This document shows, piece after piece, positions 43,169 through 52,191 of a stretch of 64,000 bases of DNA. The stretch spans positions 3,038,001 to 3,102,000 of the forward strand of contig OZ243953.1 in NCBI GenBank assembly GCA_965214475.1, in the 5' to 3' direction. The notes beneath the pieces were generated by a model that searched no databases, had not been told where the DNA came from, and saw only the letters and a list, made by a program, of their open reading frames with translations. The first letter of the stretch is position 1; every line of letters starts with the position of its first letter. A program made the position numbers and the translations under genes. The DNA is from SIRX01 sp965214475. Lineage in GTDB: Bacteria > Actinomycetota > Rubrobacteria > Rubrobacterales > Rubrobacteraceae.

Positions 43169-44626
43169 ATGGAGCGTAGCCGGCTCATACAAGACATGCA
43201 GGACATCCTCGGTGAGGAGGGGGTGATCCACGAGCACGAGCAGCTACGCACCTACGAGTGCGACGGCCTCATGGAATACCGGGTCGTCCCGGATCTCGTC
43301 GTAATCCCCGAGAGCGCTGAACAGGTGCAAAGAGTCGTCCAACTCTGCTACGACGAGGGAATACCGTTCGTCGCCCGTGGTTCGGGGACCGGGCTATCCG
43401 GCGGGGCGTTGCCAGTCAAGGCCGGGGTGCTGATCGTGATGTCCCGGATGAAGAAGATCCTGGAGGTAGACATCCCGAACCGTCGGGTCGTGGTCGAGCC
43501 GGGTGTCATAAACATCTGGGTGAGCCAGGAGGTCGCCGACGAGGGCTATTACTACGCCCCGGACCCGGCCAGCCAGATCGTCTCCTCCATCGGCGGAAAC
43601 CTCGCCGAGAACTCTGGCGGAGTCCACTGCCTGAAATATGGCTTCACGACGAACCACGTCATGGATGTCGAAGTCGTGTTGCCGGACGGTTCAGTGGCGC
43701 ATCTGGGCGGGGGCAAGGCGCCGGACGCACCGGGATACGACATGCTCGGGGCTTTCGTCGGTTCGGAGGGTACGCTCGGGATAGCCACCAAGATCACGCT
43801 GAACATCGCCCGTACCCCGGAGTCGGTCAAGACGCTCCTGGCGGGCTTCGAAGACACCGAGGCAGCCGGTAAGGCAGTGTCGGCGGTCATCGAAGAAGGA
43901 ATTATCCCGGCGGCGGTCGAGATGATGGACCGCCTGACGATGGACGCGGTGGAGGCGGCCATCGCGCCCGGCCTACCGAAGGACGCCGGGGCCACGCTGG
44001 TCATTGAGCTGGACGGGCCGGAGGCCGAGGTAGACAACCAGTTCGACCGGGTCATCAAGATCTGCGAGGAGAACTCCGCCGTCGAACTCCGGGTCGCGGA
44101 GGACGACGAGGAACGAGCGCTGTTCTGGAAGGCGCGCAAGGCGGCGTTCGCGGCAATGGGCCGGATAAGCAACGACTACTACGTGCAAGACTCGGTGGTT
44201 CCTCGAACGGAACTGGGATCGGTGCTCAAGCGGATCACCGAACTCGGTGAACAGTACGGGCTGCGGGTCGCCAACGTCTTCCATGCCGGGGACGGCAACC
44301 TGCATCCGCTCGTCCTCTACGACAACGCGGTCGAGGGTGAGGCGGATAAGGCCCACGACCTGGCCGGGGACATCGTCATGGCATGTCTGGACGCCGGTGG
44401 GTCGCTTACCGGGGAGCACGGTATCGGGGAAGATAAAAAGAAGCACATGCCGAAGATGTTTACTGACGACGACATGAACACCATGCAGCTATTGCGGTGC
44501 GCCTTCGACCCGCACCAGATCGCCAACCCCGGCAAGATCTTCCCGACCCCCCGACTCTGTGGTGAGCGCCCCGGACCCTTCAAGATGCACCCGCTGCAGA
44601 AGGCCGGAATAGTGGAGCAATTTTAA
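43169..44626 (+). CDS. glcD: glycolate oxidase, FAD-binding subunit GlcD
   Basis: 485 residues from ATG 43169 behind AAAAGGAGG. FAD-binding-4 (PCMH) domain: VVIPESAEQVQRVVQLC, then VARGSGTGLSGGALPV and GSEGTLGIATKITL. The C-terminal FAD-oxidase domain includes HAGDGNLHPLVLYD and GSLTGEHGIGEDKK, as in GlcD. It oxidises glycolate (and some D-lactate) to glyoxylate and passes electrons to GlcF. Stop TAA shares one base with the glcE ATG. Confidence 0.95.
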   Translation: MERSRLIQDMQDILGEEGVIHEHEQLRTYECDGLMEYRVVPDLVVIPESAEQVQRVVQLCYDEGIPFVARGSGTGLSGGALPVKAGVLIVMSRMKKILEVDIPNRRVVVEPGVINIWVSQEVADEGYYYAPDPASQIVSSIGGNLAENSGGVHCLKYGFTTNHVMDVEVVLPDGSVAHLGGGKAPDAPGYDMLGAFVGSEGTLGIATKITLNIARTPESVKTLLAGFEDTEAAGKAVSAVIEEGIIPAAVEMMDRLTMDAVEAAIAPGLPKDAGATLVIELDGPEAEVDNQFDRVIKICEENSAVELRVAEDDEERALFWKARKAAFAAMGRISNDYYVQDSVVPRTELGSVLKRITELGEQYGLRVANVFHAGDGNLHPLVLYDNAVEGEADKAHDLAGDIVMACLDAGGSLTGEHGIGEDKKKHMPKMFTDDDMNTMQLLRCAFDPHQIANPGKIFPTPRLCGERPGPFKMHPLQKAGIVEQF

Positions 44627-45894
44627 TGGAGACAAAAAACGTAACGCTCGAAGACCTGCAGAACATAGTCGGTGACGGCAACGTTCGCGAGGCGTCCTCT
44701 GAAGACGCGGTAGAAGGCGTAGAGCCGTCCTTCGTCGTCGAGCCGGGCTCGGTCGAAGAGGCCAGCGAGTTGATGAAGCTCGTCCGAGAGCAAGGGCTGG
44801 CGGTTGCGCCGCGGGGGAGCGGGAGCAAGATGCACCAGGGCGATACGCCCCGGAGCCTGGACCTCATCATCAGCACCGCGCGGATGAACGAGATCGTGGA
44901 GTACGTGCCCGGAGACCAGATCGTGCGGGTCCAGGCCGGAATAAAGCTCTCCGACTTGCAAGAAAAACTCGCCGAAGAGAACCAGATGATCGCTATAGAC
45001 CCATCCGAGAAAGATACGACCATCGGCGGTCTGATCGCCACCAACTCCTCCGGTCCGCGCCGGTACTCTTTCGGTACGGTCCGGGACCTCATCATCGGCA
45101 TCAAGGTCGTGCTCGCAAACGGCACGGTCGCGAAAGCCGGTGGCAAGGTAGTAAAGAACGTGGCCGGTTATGATTTGTCCAAGCTCTTTACGGGTTCGAT
45201 GGGGACTTTGGGTCTCATCGTTGAAGCCAACTTCCGGCTGCACCCGATCAAAGACGCTGCCAAGACACTCGTCGCCGAGATCGAAGGCGGCCCCGAAGAA
45301 TTCTACGCAGCGGTCCGCAGCGTGGCCCGAACCCAAGTGGAGCCGACCGCTATCGAAATGCGCTACAACGAGAACGAGAAGTTAGTAGCGGTCTTTATGG
45401 AGAGCATCGAAGGCGGCATACAGGCGAAAGTGGACAACATCTCGCACGTCCTCAAGTCTTACGGCGAAGTCCGGGACCCCGAAGACGGCAATCAGCTCGG
45501 AGATACGAACCCTGCGGCGGAGGAAGATGATGCTCTTATCAAAGTCTCCGCGCCGCCGGCAGAGCTTACGGCCGTGTTGGATTCGGTGCTCGGTGCTGCG
45601 GAGCGTCGGGGGTTGGACCATCCCAAGATAACGGGCCATGCCGGGACCGGCGTAACCTTTGCCGCGTTGTCCGGTGGAGATGAGGATGCGCTGGTCGAGG
45701 TGGTCGAAGAAGTAAGGGAGATCTGGGTCCAACGTGGCGGTGGTGTAGTCTTACTTGAGGCTCCGAAAGAGATCAAAGAGCGCGTCGGAACTTGGGGGCC
45801 GCCCCGGGACGACTTCGGGCTTGTGCGACGGGTAAAGGAAAAATTCGACGGCCAGAACAACCTGAACCCCGGCCGCTTTATAGGAGGGATCTAG
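44626..45894 (+). CDS. glcE: glycolate oxidase subunit GlcE
   Basis: 422 residues; ATG 44626 overlaps the glcD stop (TAATG). A second FAD-binding-4 domain: FVVEPGSVEEASELMKLVREQGLAVAPRGSGSKMHQGDTPR, then DPSEKDTTIGGLIATNSSGPRRYSFGTVRDLIIG and a GSMGTLGLIVEANFRLHP block. It is shorter than GlcD and forms a complex with it. The C-terminus LNPGRFIGGI is typical. The next gene begins in its stop codon, so glcDEF is fully coupled. Confidence 0.93.
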   Translation: METKNVTLEDLQNIVGDGNVREASSEDAVEGVEPSFVVEPGSVEEASELMKLVREQGLAVAPRGSGSKMHQGDTPRSLDLIISTARMNEIVEYVPGDQIVRVQAGIKLSDLQEKLAEENQMIAIDPSEKDTTIGGLIATNSSGPRRYSFGTVRDLIIGIKVVLANGTVAKAGGKVVKNVAGYDLSKLFTGSMGTLGLIVEANFRLHPIKDAAKTLVAEIEGGPEEFYAAVRSVARTQVEPTAIEMRYNENEKLVAVFMESIEGGIQAKVDNISHVLKSYGEVRDPEDGNQLGDTNPAAEEDDALIKVSAPPAELTAVLDSVLGAAERRGLDHPKITGHAGTGVTFAALSGGDEDALVEVVEEVREIWVQRGGGVVLLEAPKEIKERVGTWGPPRDDFGLVRRVKEKFDGQNNLNPGRFIGGI

Positions 45895-47354
45895 TGACCG
45901 AAAGACGTAACGGAGAGGGCACGACCGGAGACGAAGCAATGGCCGAGACCATCGGCGCCGGCAGCCCCGAAGACGTAGGACAGAGTATTGGAGTGTCGAG
46001 CGAACTAGCCGCCGAGGCGACCGTCGGGGCTAACCGGGGAGAGTCCGGTGTAATCTCCTTTCCCGCCTTCGACGCCCACCATCCGCCGGATAAAGACCTC
46101 ATAGACGACTGCGTCCACTGTGGCTTTTGCTTGCCGACCTGTCCGACCTACGTCCTCTTCGGCGAGGAGATGGACTCCCCGCGCGGCCGCATCTACCTTA
46201 TGAACAAGGGCTTGACCGAAGAGCCCATGGACGACCAGACGGTGCGGCACTACGACCTCTGCCTCGGGTGCATGGCCTGTGTAACGGCGTGCCCGTCCGG
46301 GGTGCAGTACGACAAGCTCATAGAGGCGACGCGCGGGCAGGTCGAGCGGCGCTACGAGCGGACGGCGCACGATAAGGCCTTTCGGGAGATGATCTTCCAG
46401 CTCTTCCCTTACCCTAACCGCCTGCGCCTCGCCGCCGGCCCGATGAAGCTCTACCAACGTCTCGGTATCCGCAACAAAGTCCAGAAGTCCGGCATCATGA
46501 ACCGCATCCCGGCGCGCCTGCGCGCGATGGAAGCCTTGCTCCCGGACGTGCCGCCGGAAGAGAAGCTCCCGGAAGTTACGCCGGCCGAGGGCGAGACGCG
46601 GGCCCGGATCGGGGTCCTGCTCGGCTGCGTGCAGCGGGTCTTCTTCTCCCCGGTCAACGCTGCCACCGTCCGTGTGTTGGCAGCGGAAGGCTTCGAAGTC
46701 GTCGCCCCGAAACAAGGCTGTTGCGGCGCCCTCTCGACCCACGCCGGGCGTGGAGAAGAATCTCTAAACTTCGCCCGCAAGACAATAGACACCTTCGAGG
46801 CCGAGGGTCTCGACTACTTCGTCATCAATGCTGCCGGTTGTGGTTCGACGATGAAGGAGTACGGTTACCTGCTGCGCGACGACCCGGAGTACGCCGAACG
46901 GGCCAAAGCGTTCTCGGAGAAGGTCAAGGACGTTTCGGAGTTCTTGCAGGAGCAGGGACCGAGGGCGGAGCGGCATCCGCTGCCGGTTGCGGCGGTTTAC
47001 CAGGACGCCTGCCACCTGGCGCATGCCCAGGGCATCCGCAAGCAGCCCCGACAGACTTTGAAGCAGATACCGGGGATAGAAGTAAAGGAGATTCGGGAGG
47101 CGGAAATTTGCTGCGGATCCGCCGGCATCTACAACATGGTCGAGCCCGAGCCTGCCGAGGAGTTGGGCGAGCGTAAGGCGAAGAATATCCTGGCGACCGG
47201 CGCGCCGTTGATCGTCACCGCCAACCCCGGTTGCAACCTCCAGATACAGGCTTCGCTAAAGCGTCTCGGCTACGACGAGATCCCGACCGCCCACCCGATG
47301 CAGGTCCTCGACGCATCTTTGCGCGGCGAGTCGGTAGATACACTTCTGCGCTGA
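45894..47354 (+). CDS. glcF: glycolate oxidase iron-sulphur subunit GlcF
   Basis: 486 residues from GTG 45894 (TAGTG overlap with glcE, AGGAGGG upstream). A ~55-residue acidic N-terminal extension precedes two [4Fe-4S] motifs, CVHCGFCLPTCPTYVLFGEEMDSPRGR and CLGCMACVTACPSGVQY, then two CCG domains (KQGCCGALSTHAG and EICCGSAGIYNMVEP). It carries electrons from GlcD/E to the membrane quinone pool. The extension is longer than in most GlcF proteins. Last of the hyi-glxR-glcDEF operon. Confidence 0.94.
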   Translation: MTERRNGEGTTGDEAMAETIGAGSPEDVGQSIGVSSELAAEATVGANRGESGVISFPAFDAHHPPDKDLIDDCVHCGFCLPTCPTYVLFGEEMDSPRGRIYLMNKGLTEEPMDDQTVRHYDLCLGCMACVTACPSGVQYDKLIEATRGQVERRYERTAHDKAFREMIFQLFPYPNRLRLAAGPMKLYQRLGIRNKVQKSGIMNRIPARLRAMEALLPDVPPEEKLPEVTPAEGETRARIGVLLGCVQRVFFSPVNAATVRVLAAEGFEVVAPKQGCCGALSTHAGRGEESLNFARKTIDTFEAEGLDYFVINAAGCGSTMKEYGYLLRDDPEYAERAKAFSEKVKDVSEFLQEQGPRAERHPLPVAAVYQDACHLAHAQGIRKQPRQTLKQIPGIEVKEIREAEICCGSAGIYNMVEPEPAEELGERKAKNILATGAPLIVTANPGCNLQIQASLKRLGYDEIPTAHPMQVLDASLRGESVDTLLR

Positions 47355-47361
47355 GAAAACA

Positions 47362-48558
47362 CTAGCCCTGTTCCGTGGTTTCGTTGCTGGAATCTTTCCA
47401 GGCTTCCCGCAGCGAGACTCGGGTACCGAAGCGTAAGGCGGACCCTGCGTAGAGTCGCGCAGCCAGCAGCACCAGGCCGACCGTAGCAATCATCGTAAGC
47501 AGAGCTGCGGCGGCGACCTCTAGCGTACCGGCTTGGCCTACCCCCATACGCATGAGCATCACCATGGGGGAGAACGGCGGAATGAATGAGAGGATCTGAC
47601 CTGCCAAAGATCCCGGATTGCCGAACTCGTATAGGGCGGCCCCGTAGCCGACGAAGATGAGTGCCATCAGCGGTAGCTGGGTGTATTGTAGGTCTTGTTG
47701 TTTGGAGACCAGAGACCCCGCCACGGCGAAGAGGCAACTGTAGAACGCGAAGCCGAGGATAAACCAGAGCAATACCGCAGCGAATATGCCGAATGCCACG
47801 GGCGGTAGGTCCAGACCGGAGAGAGGGACCGCCAGGAGTCCGACTCCCAGGAGGAGCAGTATCTGGCACAGCGCCAGAAATCCTATGCCAGAGATCTTGC
47901 CAACCATCAATCGCCAGGGCCGGATGGTGGATAGTATCACCTCTATCACCCGCGAAGACTTCTCCTCGACTACGCCGTTGGCGATCCAGTATCCGTAGGT
48001 GAAAATGGTGAGGAAAAGGAAGATCATGCCGAACTGTGCGATGACTGCTTCAGGACCGATTTCCAACGCTCCTCCTTCAGCGCCGACAGCTTGAAAAGAG
48101 AGCGGCTCAAGGTTGAGTATGCTTTGGGCCTGGTCCGGGCTTACGCCGGCCTGTTGAAGGGATCGGTCGGACTTGACCTGTTGGGCGCTGGATTGCAAGA
48201 GCGTCTCCAACTCCGGTCCGGGCTGCCCTTCGGCCAAAATCTGTTTCAGGTTCACGACCACCGCGTCGGCGTCCCCGGCCTCGATCACGGACCGGGCGAG
48301 GTCGCGATTTGGTATTTGTTCCACCTTGATCTCCGCGTTGAAGGCCGTCGTTTGTTCTTTCAAGACAGCGCCGAGTTGTTCGGAGCCTTCCCCGACGAGC
48401 CCTACACGGTAGCTCTGGGATTCCGACCCTGAGAAGAACGCGAAGAATCCGCCGGCGATGGGCAAGAGCAACATAAAAGCGGTGAACAGGATAAATGCCC
48501 GATCTCGGACCTTCTCCATAACTTCTCGCCGGGCGACGAGCAGTACGCTGTTATTCAT
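47362..48558 (-). CDS. ABC-2 type exporter permease (NatB-like)
   Basis: 398 residues; ATG 48558 overlaps the ATPase TGA by four bases (ATGA). The NatB-type layout is seen: helix at about 20-45, a ~150-residue extracytoplasmic domain with two to three short conserved stretches, then six helices (FGMIFLFLTIFTYGYWIANGVVEEKSSRVIEVIL, typical for NatB/YhaP). Substrate unknown; relatives export Na+, antibiotics or lipids. Convergent with glcF, only seven bases between their stops. Confidence 0.85.
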   Translation of the reverse strand: MNNSVLLVARREVMEKVRDRAFILFTAFMLLLPIAGGFFAFFSGSESQSYRVGLVGEGSEQLGAVLKEQTTAFNAEIKVEQIPNRDLARSVIEAGDADAVVVNLKQILAEGQPGPELETLLQSSAQQVKSDRSLQQAGVSPDQAQSILNLEPLSFQAVGAEGGALEIGPEAVIAQFGMIFLFLTIFTYGYWIANGVVEEKSSRVIEVILSTIRPWRLMVGKISGIGFLALCQILLLLGVGLLAVPLSGLDLPPVAFGIFAAVLLWFILGFAFYSCLFAVAGSLVSKQQDLQYTQLPLMALIFVGYGAALYEFGNPGSLAGQILSFIPPFSPMVMLMRMGVGQAGTLEVAAAALLTMIATVGLVLLAARLYAGSALRFGTRVSLREAWKDSSNETTEQG

Positions 48559-49445
48559 ACTTCCATCACCTCTCTAAACAGCTCGTTTAGGGAACGCCGG
48601 ACAAAGCCGAAGTGGGTTACACGTCCGGCGTCGCGGGCGGCGGCCAGTACCTCCTGCTCGTCGGCATTTTCGTCCAGGGACAAAAGAACACCTTCCCGAC
48701 CTTTGTCCTCGACGGCCGCAACGCCTCGTAGATTTTTGGTCCACCTGCCGCCGTTTTGCACGTTCACCTGCAACAGCCGCCGTCCTCGGGGAGATCTCAG
48801 TTCCTCTACCGTTCCTTCGGCCACCAGTCTGCCATCCCGCACTATGGCTACGGCTTCGCACAATCGCTCGACCAGCTCTAGCTGGTGGCTGGAGAAGATG
48901 ACCGGGACACCCGCTGATACGCGCTTCTGGAGCACCTCGCTCAGTGTATCCACGCCCACCGGGTCGAGGCCGGAGAACGGTTCGTCGAGGACCAGTAAGC
49001 CCGGGTCGTGGACGAGTGCGGCGGCGAGCTGGACCCGCTGCTGGTTGCCCAGCGAGAGTTTCTCGGTTTTGTCCCCGGCCCGCTCGTAGATTCCGAGGCG
49101 CTTTGTCCAGCGTTCGGCGGCTTCGTCGGCGGCGCCTTTTGAGAAACCGTGCAGCCGGGCGAGGTAGGAGAGCTGTTCCCCGACGCGCATTTTGGGGTAG
49201 AGGCCACGTTCTTCGGGCATGTATCCAAAGCGCTGTCGGGTGGCGGCATCTATGGGACTATTGTTCCAGAATACCTCACCCTCGTCGGGTTCGAGTACGC
49301 CGAGCAGAATCCTCATGGCTGTCGTCTTGCCTGCCCCGTTAGGCCCGACAAAGCCGAACATCTGACCTTCTCCGACCGCGAAGGACAGGCCGTCGAGTGC
49401 GATGGTGTCTCCGTACCGCTTCTTTAGTCCTTGTAATCTCAGCAC
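48555..49445 (-). CDS. ABC transporter ATP-binding protein (NatA-like)
   Basis: 296 residues from GTG 49445 after GGAGAGGAGG. Walker A GPNGAGKTTAMR, a LSLGNQQRVQLAAALVHD signature (LSxGxQQ in place of LSGGQ), Walker B LLVLDEPFSGLDP and H-loop SSHQLELVE. The last ~80 residues are the DUF4162 extension common in this group. With the downstream permease it forms an exporter; the substrate is not known. Confidence 0.92.
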   Translation of the reverse strand: MLRLQGLKKRYGDTIALDGLSFAVGEGQMFGFVGPNGAGKTTAMRILLGVLEPDEGEVFWNNSPIDAATRQRFGYMPEERGLYPKMRVGEQLSYLARLHGFSKGAADEAAERWTKRLGIYERAGDKTEKLSLGNQQRVQLAAALVHDPGLLVLDEPFSGLDPVGVDTLSEVLQKRVSAGVPVIFSSHQLELVERLCEAVAIVRDGRLVAEGTVEELRSPRGRRLLQVNVQNGGRWTKNLRGVAAVEDKGREGVLLSLDENADEQEVLAAARDAGRVTHFGFVRRSLNELFREVMEV

Positions 49446-49483
49446 GTCGCCTCCTCTCCTTGTTGAGAACTACTGCGTGTGCG

Positions 49484-50206
49484 TCACGCGCCTTCCTTCG
49501 CCTTGTGGGCCCGTCTCGATTCGAGTAATTCCCAGAAGTCTTTGTCGCTTGGATCTCCGGGGAGCCTGGCGTAGATTATCCTCAGGGCGAAGCCGACGAC
49601 GACCATGAGAGCCAGGGCTTCGGGGATGGCGATGGCGAAACGGGCGATGGCGTTCGCCTCGGCGACCTGTACGTTAAACGTCTCCGTCCCGAACTCTGCC
49701 GTGACGATCCAAAGGTTCAAGAAAAAGTTGGCGACGCCCGTAACCACGGAGAGAAGGACCATCGCGAGCGTCCCTAGCCAGAGCGCCCGCCGCACCGGCC
49801 CCTCGTCGAAGAGGTTTCTTATAGAGCGCTCTTGTTCCGGGGTGCGAGGGTCGAAGGTCTGTTCAAGGAAAGCAGAGATCAGGGGCCGTCCGAACACGAG
49901 TGACACCCCGAACACCACGACCCACAGCAAGCTCGGCGCCGAGTCCTTGAAAGCATACGCGACACCATCCACGAACCAGAAGGCCAGTATGCCGCGCACG
50001 ACAGCGTTCAGGCCGAGGAAGCTCGTTATAAAGTTGAACCGCTTCGTGATGAAGAAGAGGTCCACCGTCACCCACGCCACGGGAATGAGTGCGGAGACCA
50101 CGTAAGCCGTGATGTTCCCGAGTTCATCGCTGAAACGCGAGAGAATGATGATTGGGATGATGAGTCCGAACAGAAAATCGAGCCCCAGCTTTATAGAACG
50201 GCTCAT
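49484..50206 (-). CDS. VC0807-family-like membrane protein
   Basis: 240 residues from ATG 50206. Six helices; KLGLDFLFGLIIPIIILSRFSDELG at the start and GRPLISAFLEQTFDPRTPEQER in the middle resemble the VC0807 group. No function is known for it. 38 bases before the ABC ATPase gene and on the same strand, so the three may be co-transcribed. Confidence 0.6.
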   Translation of the reverse strand: MSRSIKLGLDFLFGLIIPIIILSRFSDELGNITAYVVSALIPVAWVTVDLFFITKRFNFITSFLGLNAVVRGILAFWFVDGVAYAFKDSAPSLLWVVVFGVSLVFGRPLISAFLEQTFDPRTPEQERSIRNLFDEGPVRRALWLGTLAMVLLSVVTGVANFFLNLWIVTAEFGTETFNVQVAEANAIARFAIAIPEALALMVVVGFALRIIYARLPGDPSDKDFWELLESRRAHKAKEGA

Positions 50207-50787
50207 GTGGTGCCTCTGTTCCCTGTGCAGCTTACTGAACGGTAAATGGAGAGCATCCTTTCTCTCAAGTTCTGTCGGGCAGTCCTAACTCTAAGACCGG
50301 TCAGAAGACCGTGAAGATCAGGGAACTATCGGCCGCGGCGAAGGTCGGACAGACAGAATCGCTCTTATGTGAGTTCGCATTCTTGAAGCCTAGCATCACA
50401 TCCGCCGGCAACAACACGTTGAAGTAGTGGAAAACAACCGAAATCAGGTGCTCACGATATTTGCGAGCACTAAACTCTTGAGTCTCATTCTTTCGTTAGA
50501 GATGCTTTGGTACCCGTGGCTATGGGTTTTGGAAGGATAAGGCGGCTGTTTGGCTCCGGGGCTGGGCATCGAGGGAATCGAGAAAATCGACACTCCCGAA
50601 GACCCGCTGCGCGGCTATGAAGAGGCACGGAAGCGAGACTTCCGCGCCCCTTAGGGGTCGGAAGAGGGTTACGGAGCCCGCTGTCGTTATTGCCAGGAGG
50701 TTTAAGGAATAGTGCTGTGGTGTCGGCCACTGGCGGCTGGGGTAAGAAGTCTAAAGACTGTATTCTTGAGGTATATGGAAGGGAACT
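50207..50787. other. gene-poor gap with one coding-like scrap
   Basis: No full gene. GTGCTC and GAGCAC (around 50443-50465) form a short stem. From TTG 50550 a 34-codon frame (50550-50654) reads GIEGIEKIDTPEDPLRGYEE, protein-like in composition; past its stop the same frame gives GARCRYCQEV, a CxxC. This may be a decayed small zinc-binding protein. I see no tRNA or known RNA. Confidence 0.3.
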
Positions 50788-51060
50788 TTGGCTAAGACGA
50801 GACCTGAATCGTGGGTAGGTGAGACGGTCATGGTGGCGCTCTCCGTGCGCAATCCCAAAGAGTTTGCGGGACGACTTGAGGAGGTCAATGATCGGGGGGT
50901 CGTGCTCATGCTGGCCCCCGGCTCCGCGCACGAGGTAGAGGCATTCTATCCATGGATTTCTATAAGAAGGTTGCGCTTGCAGGGTAGTACGGAGAAGGAC
51001 GCCCACTCCGGTCCGGGGCCGGGAGAGCGGCTCCCGGGAGACCCCGGGTGGTTCTCTTGA
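50788..51060 (+). CDS. small protein with Sm/SH3-like core, unknown
   Basis: 90 residues from TTG 50788, just after GGAAGGGAA. The central VGETVMVALSVRN - FAGRLEEVNDRGVVLML - strand pattern suggests a small beta-barrel; the C-terminus is Gly/Pro-rich. No family recognised with certainty. It precedes the membrane gene at 51108 by 47 bases and may be co-transcribed. Confidence 0.5.
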   Translation: MAKTRPESWVGETVMVALSVRNPKEFAGRLEEVNDRGVVLMLAPGSAHEVEAFYPWISIRRLRLQGSTEKDAHSGPGPGERLPGDPGWFS

Positions 51061-51107
51061 GTAGCGTAGAGCACTGGGAGCGGACTTGAGAAAGGCGGGT
51101 AGATAGC

Positions 51108-51551
51108 GTGCCGTGGAAATGGGCTGTGGCACTGGTCTTGTTTTGCGCGGCGCTAAACACGGCGGGCTTTATGTGGCACTTCTTCGAGCCCATCCCGCTC
51201 TACGATGAGATCGCGCACTTCGTTACCCCGTTCGTGCTGGTTGCCCTGACGGCGGAGATCATCTACCGGGCCGGCGGGGACGATATATTTTTCAATACAC
51301 CCTGGCACGCCATTATCACGGGCACCGTCATCGGGCTCGTCGGCGCCGGCGGTTGGGAGGTCATCGAGCAACTCCTGGCCTCGGCGGGAGCCAATATCTC
51401 CAACCGTCCCGGCGACACGGTTTTCGACATCATCCTCGGCGTGGTTGGGGGCGCGGTAGGCGCGTGGTTCGCCGACCGCTACCTGGACCGGCTCTTCGGG
51501 CGTCCGCGCTGGGCTTCACATCCCCAAGAGCGTACCCGGCGGGTCCGCTGA
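51108..51551 (+). CDS. membrane protein, YjdF/DUF2238-like
   Basis: 147 residues from GTG 51108. Four helices with the YjdF-like features LYDEIAHFVTPFVLVALTAEII, GWEVIEQ and the loop NRPGDTVFDIILGVVGGAVGAW (compare the conserved QGDxWDxxxD of DUF2238). The resemblance is clear in layout though the protein is shorter. Function of the family is unknown. Confidence 0.6.
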   Translation: MPWKWAVALVLFCAALNTAGFMWHFFEPIPLYDEIAHFVTPFVLVALTAEIIYRAGGDDIFFNTPWHAIITGTVIGLVGAGGWEVIEQLLASAGANISNRPGDTVFDIILGVVGGAVGAWFADRYLDRLFGRPRWASHPQERTRRVR

Positions 51552-51608
51552 AAACCACTCGCATTGACCGTAAGATTGACTCGTAGATCTTGGACCAGGA
51601 GGTAAAAA

Positions 51609-52109
51609 ATGGCGGAATTCGACGAGTTTTTGCAAGCGAACGAGAGATATGCCGAGTCCTTTGGAAGTGGTGATCTTTCAGCGCCCCCGGCCCGAAAAGT
51701 CGCGGTGGTTACGTGCATGGACGCCCGGCTCCATCCCGAAGACTTTCTCGGAATCGGCCTCGGCGACGCGCACGTTATAAGGAACGCCGGCGGTCGAGTT
51801 TCGGAAGACGCCATTCGTTCCCTCGTTATCTCCCAGCGCCTTCTCGGTACAAACGAAGTCATCGTTATCCACCACACCGATTGCGGAATGGCGACCTTCG
51901 AGAACGAGGATCTGGCGAACAAAATTCAGAAAGACCTCGGCGTGGATGCTTCCGGCCACGATTTCCTGACTTTCTCTGACCTGGAGCAGAGCGTCCGGGA
52001 CGACGTGGAAACACTGAAAAATTCGGAACTCATCCCGGAAGACATCGTCTTGGCCGGTGCCATCTACGATGTGGAGAGTGGGGAAGTGCGGGAGGTTTTG
52101 CGCGGCTGA
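51609..52109 (+). CDS. beta-carbonic anhydrase
   Basis: 166 residues from ATG 51609, just after AGGAGG. The zinc-site residues are C36-x-D38-x-R40 (CMDAR), H89 and C92 (HHTDCG), and HVIRNAGGR is the usual substrate-side motif. The short form without the C-terminal extension matches the small actinobacterial class. It interconverts CO2 and bicarbonate, possibly connected to the CO2 released by Gcl; that link is inference. Monocistronic. Confidence 0.92.
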   Translation: MAEFDEFLQANERYAESFGSGDLSAPPARKVAVVTCMDARLHPEDFLGIGLGDAHVIRNAGGRVSEDAIRSLVISQRLLGTNEVIVIHHTDCGMATFENEDLANKIQKDLGVDASGHDFLTFSDLEQSVRDDVETLKNSELIPEDIVLAGAIYDVESGEVREVLRG

Positions 52110-52191
52110 CCCACGCAAGAAAATCTCCGCCGTGTTATAGGTCCGCCAACGCGGGTAAAGAAGTGCCAAGTAAACTGGAAAGGGAGGTTGC

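Noticed and set aside
50485..51132. Minus-strand frame of 215 codons overlapping the small genes at 50788
   Set aside because: Arg/Pro/Ser-rich with no domain, overlaps plus-strand genes with Shine-Dalgarno sites.
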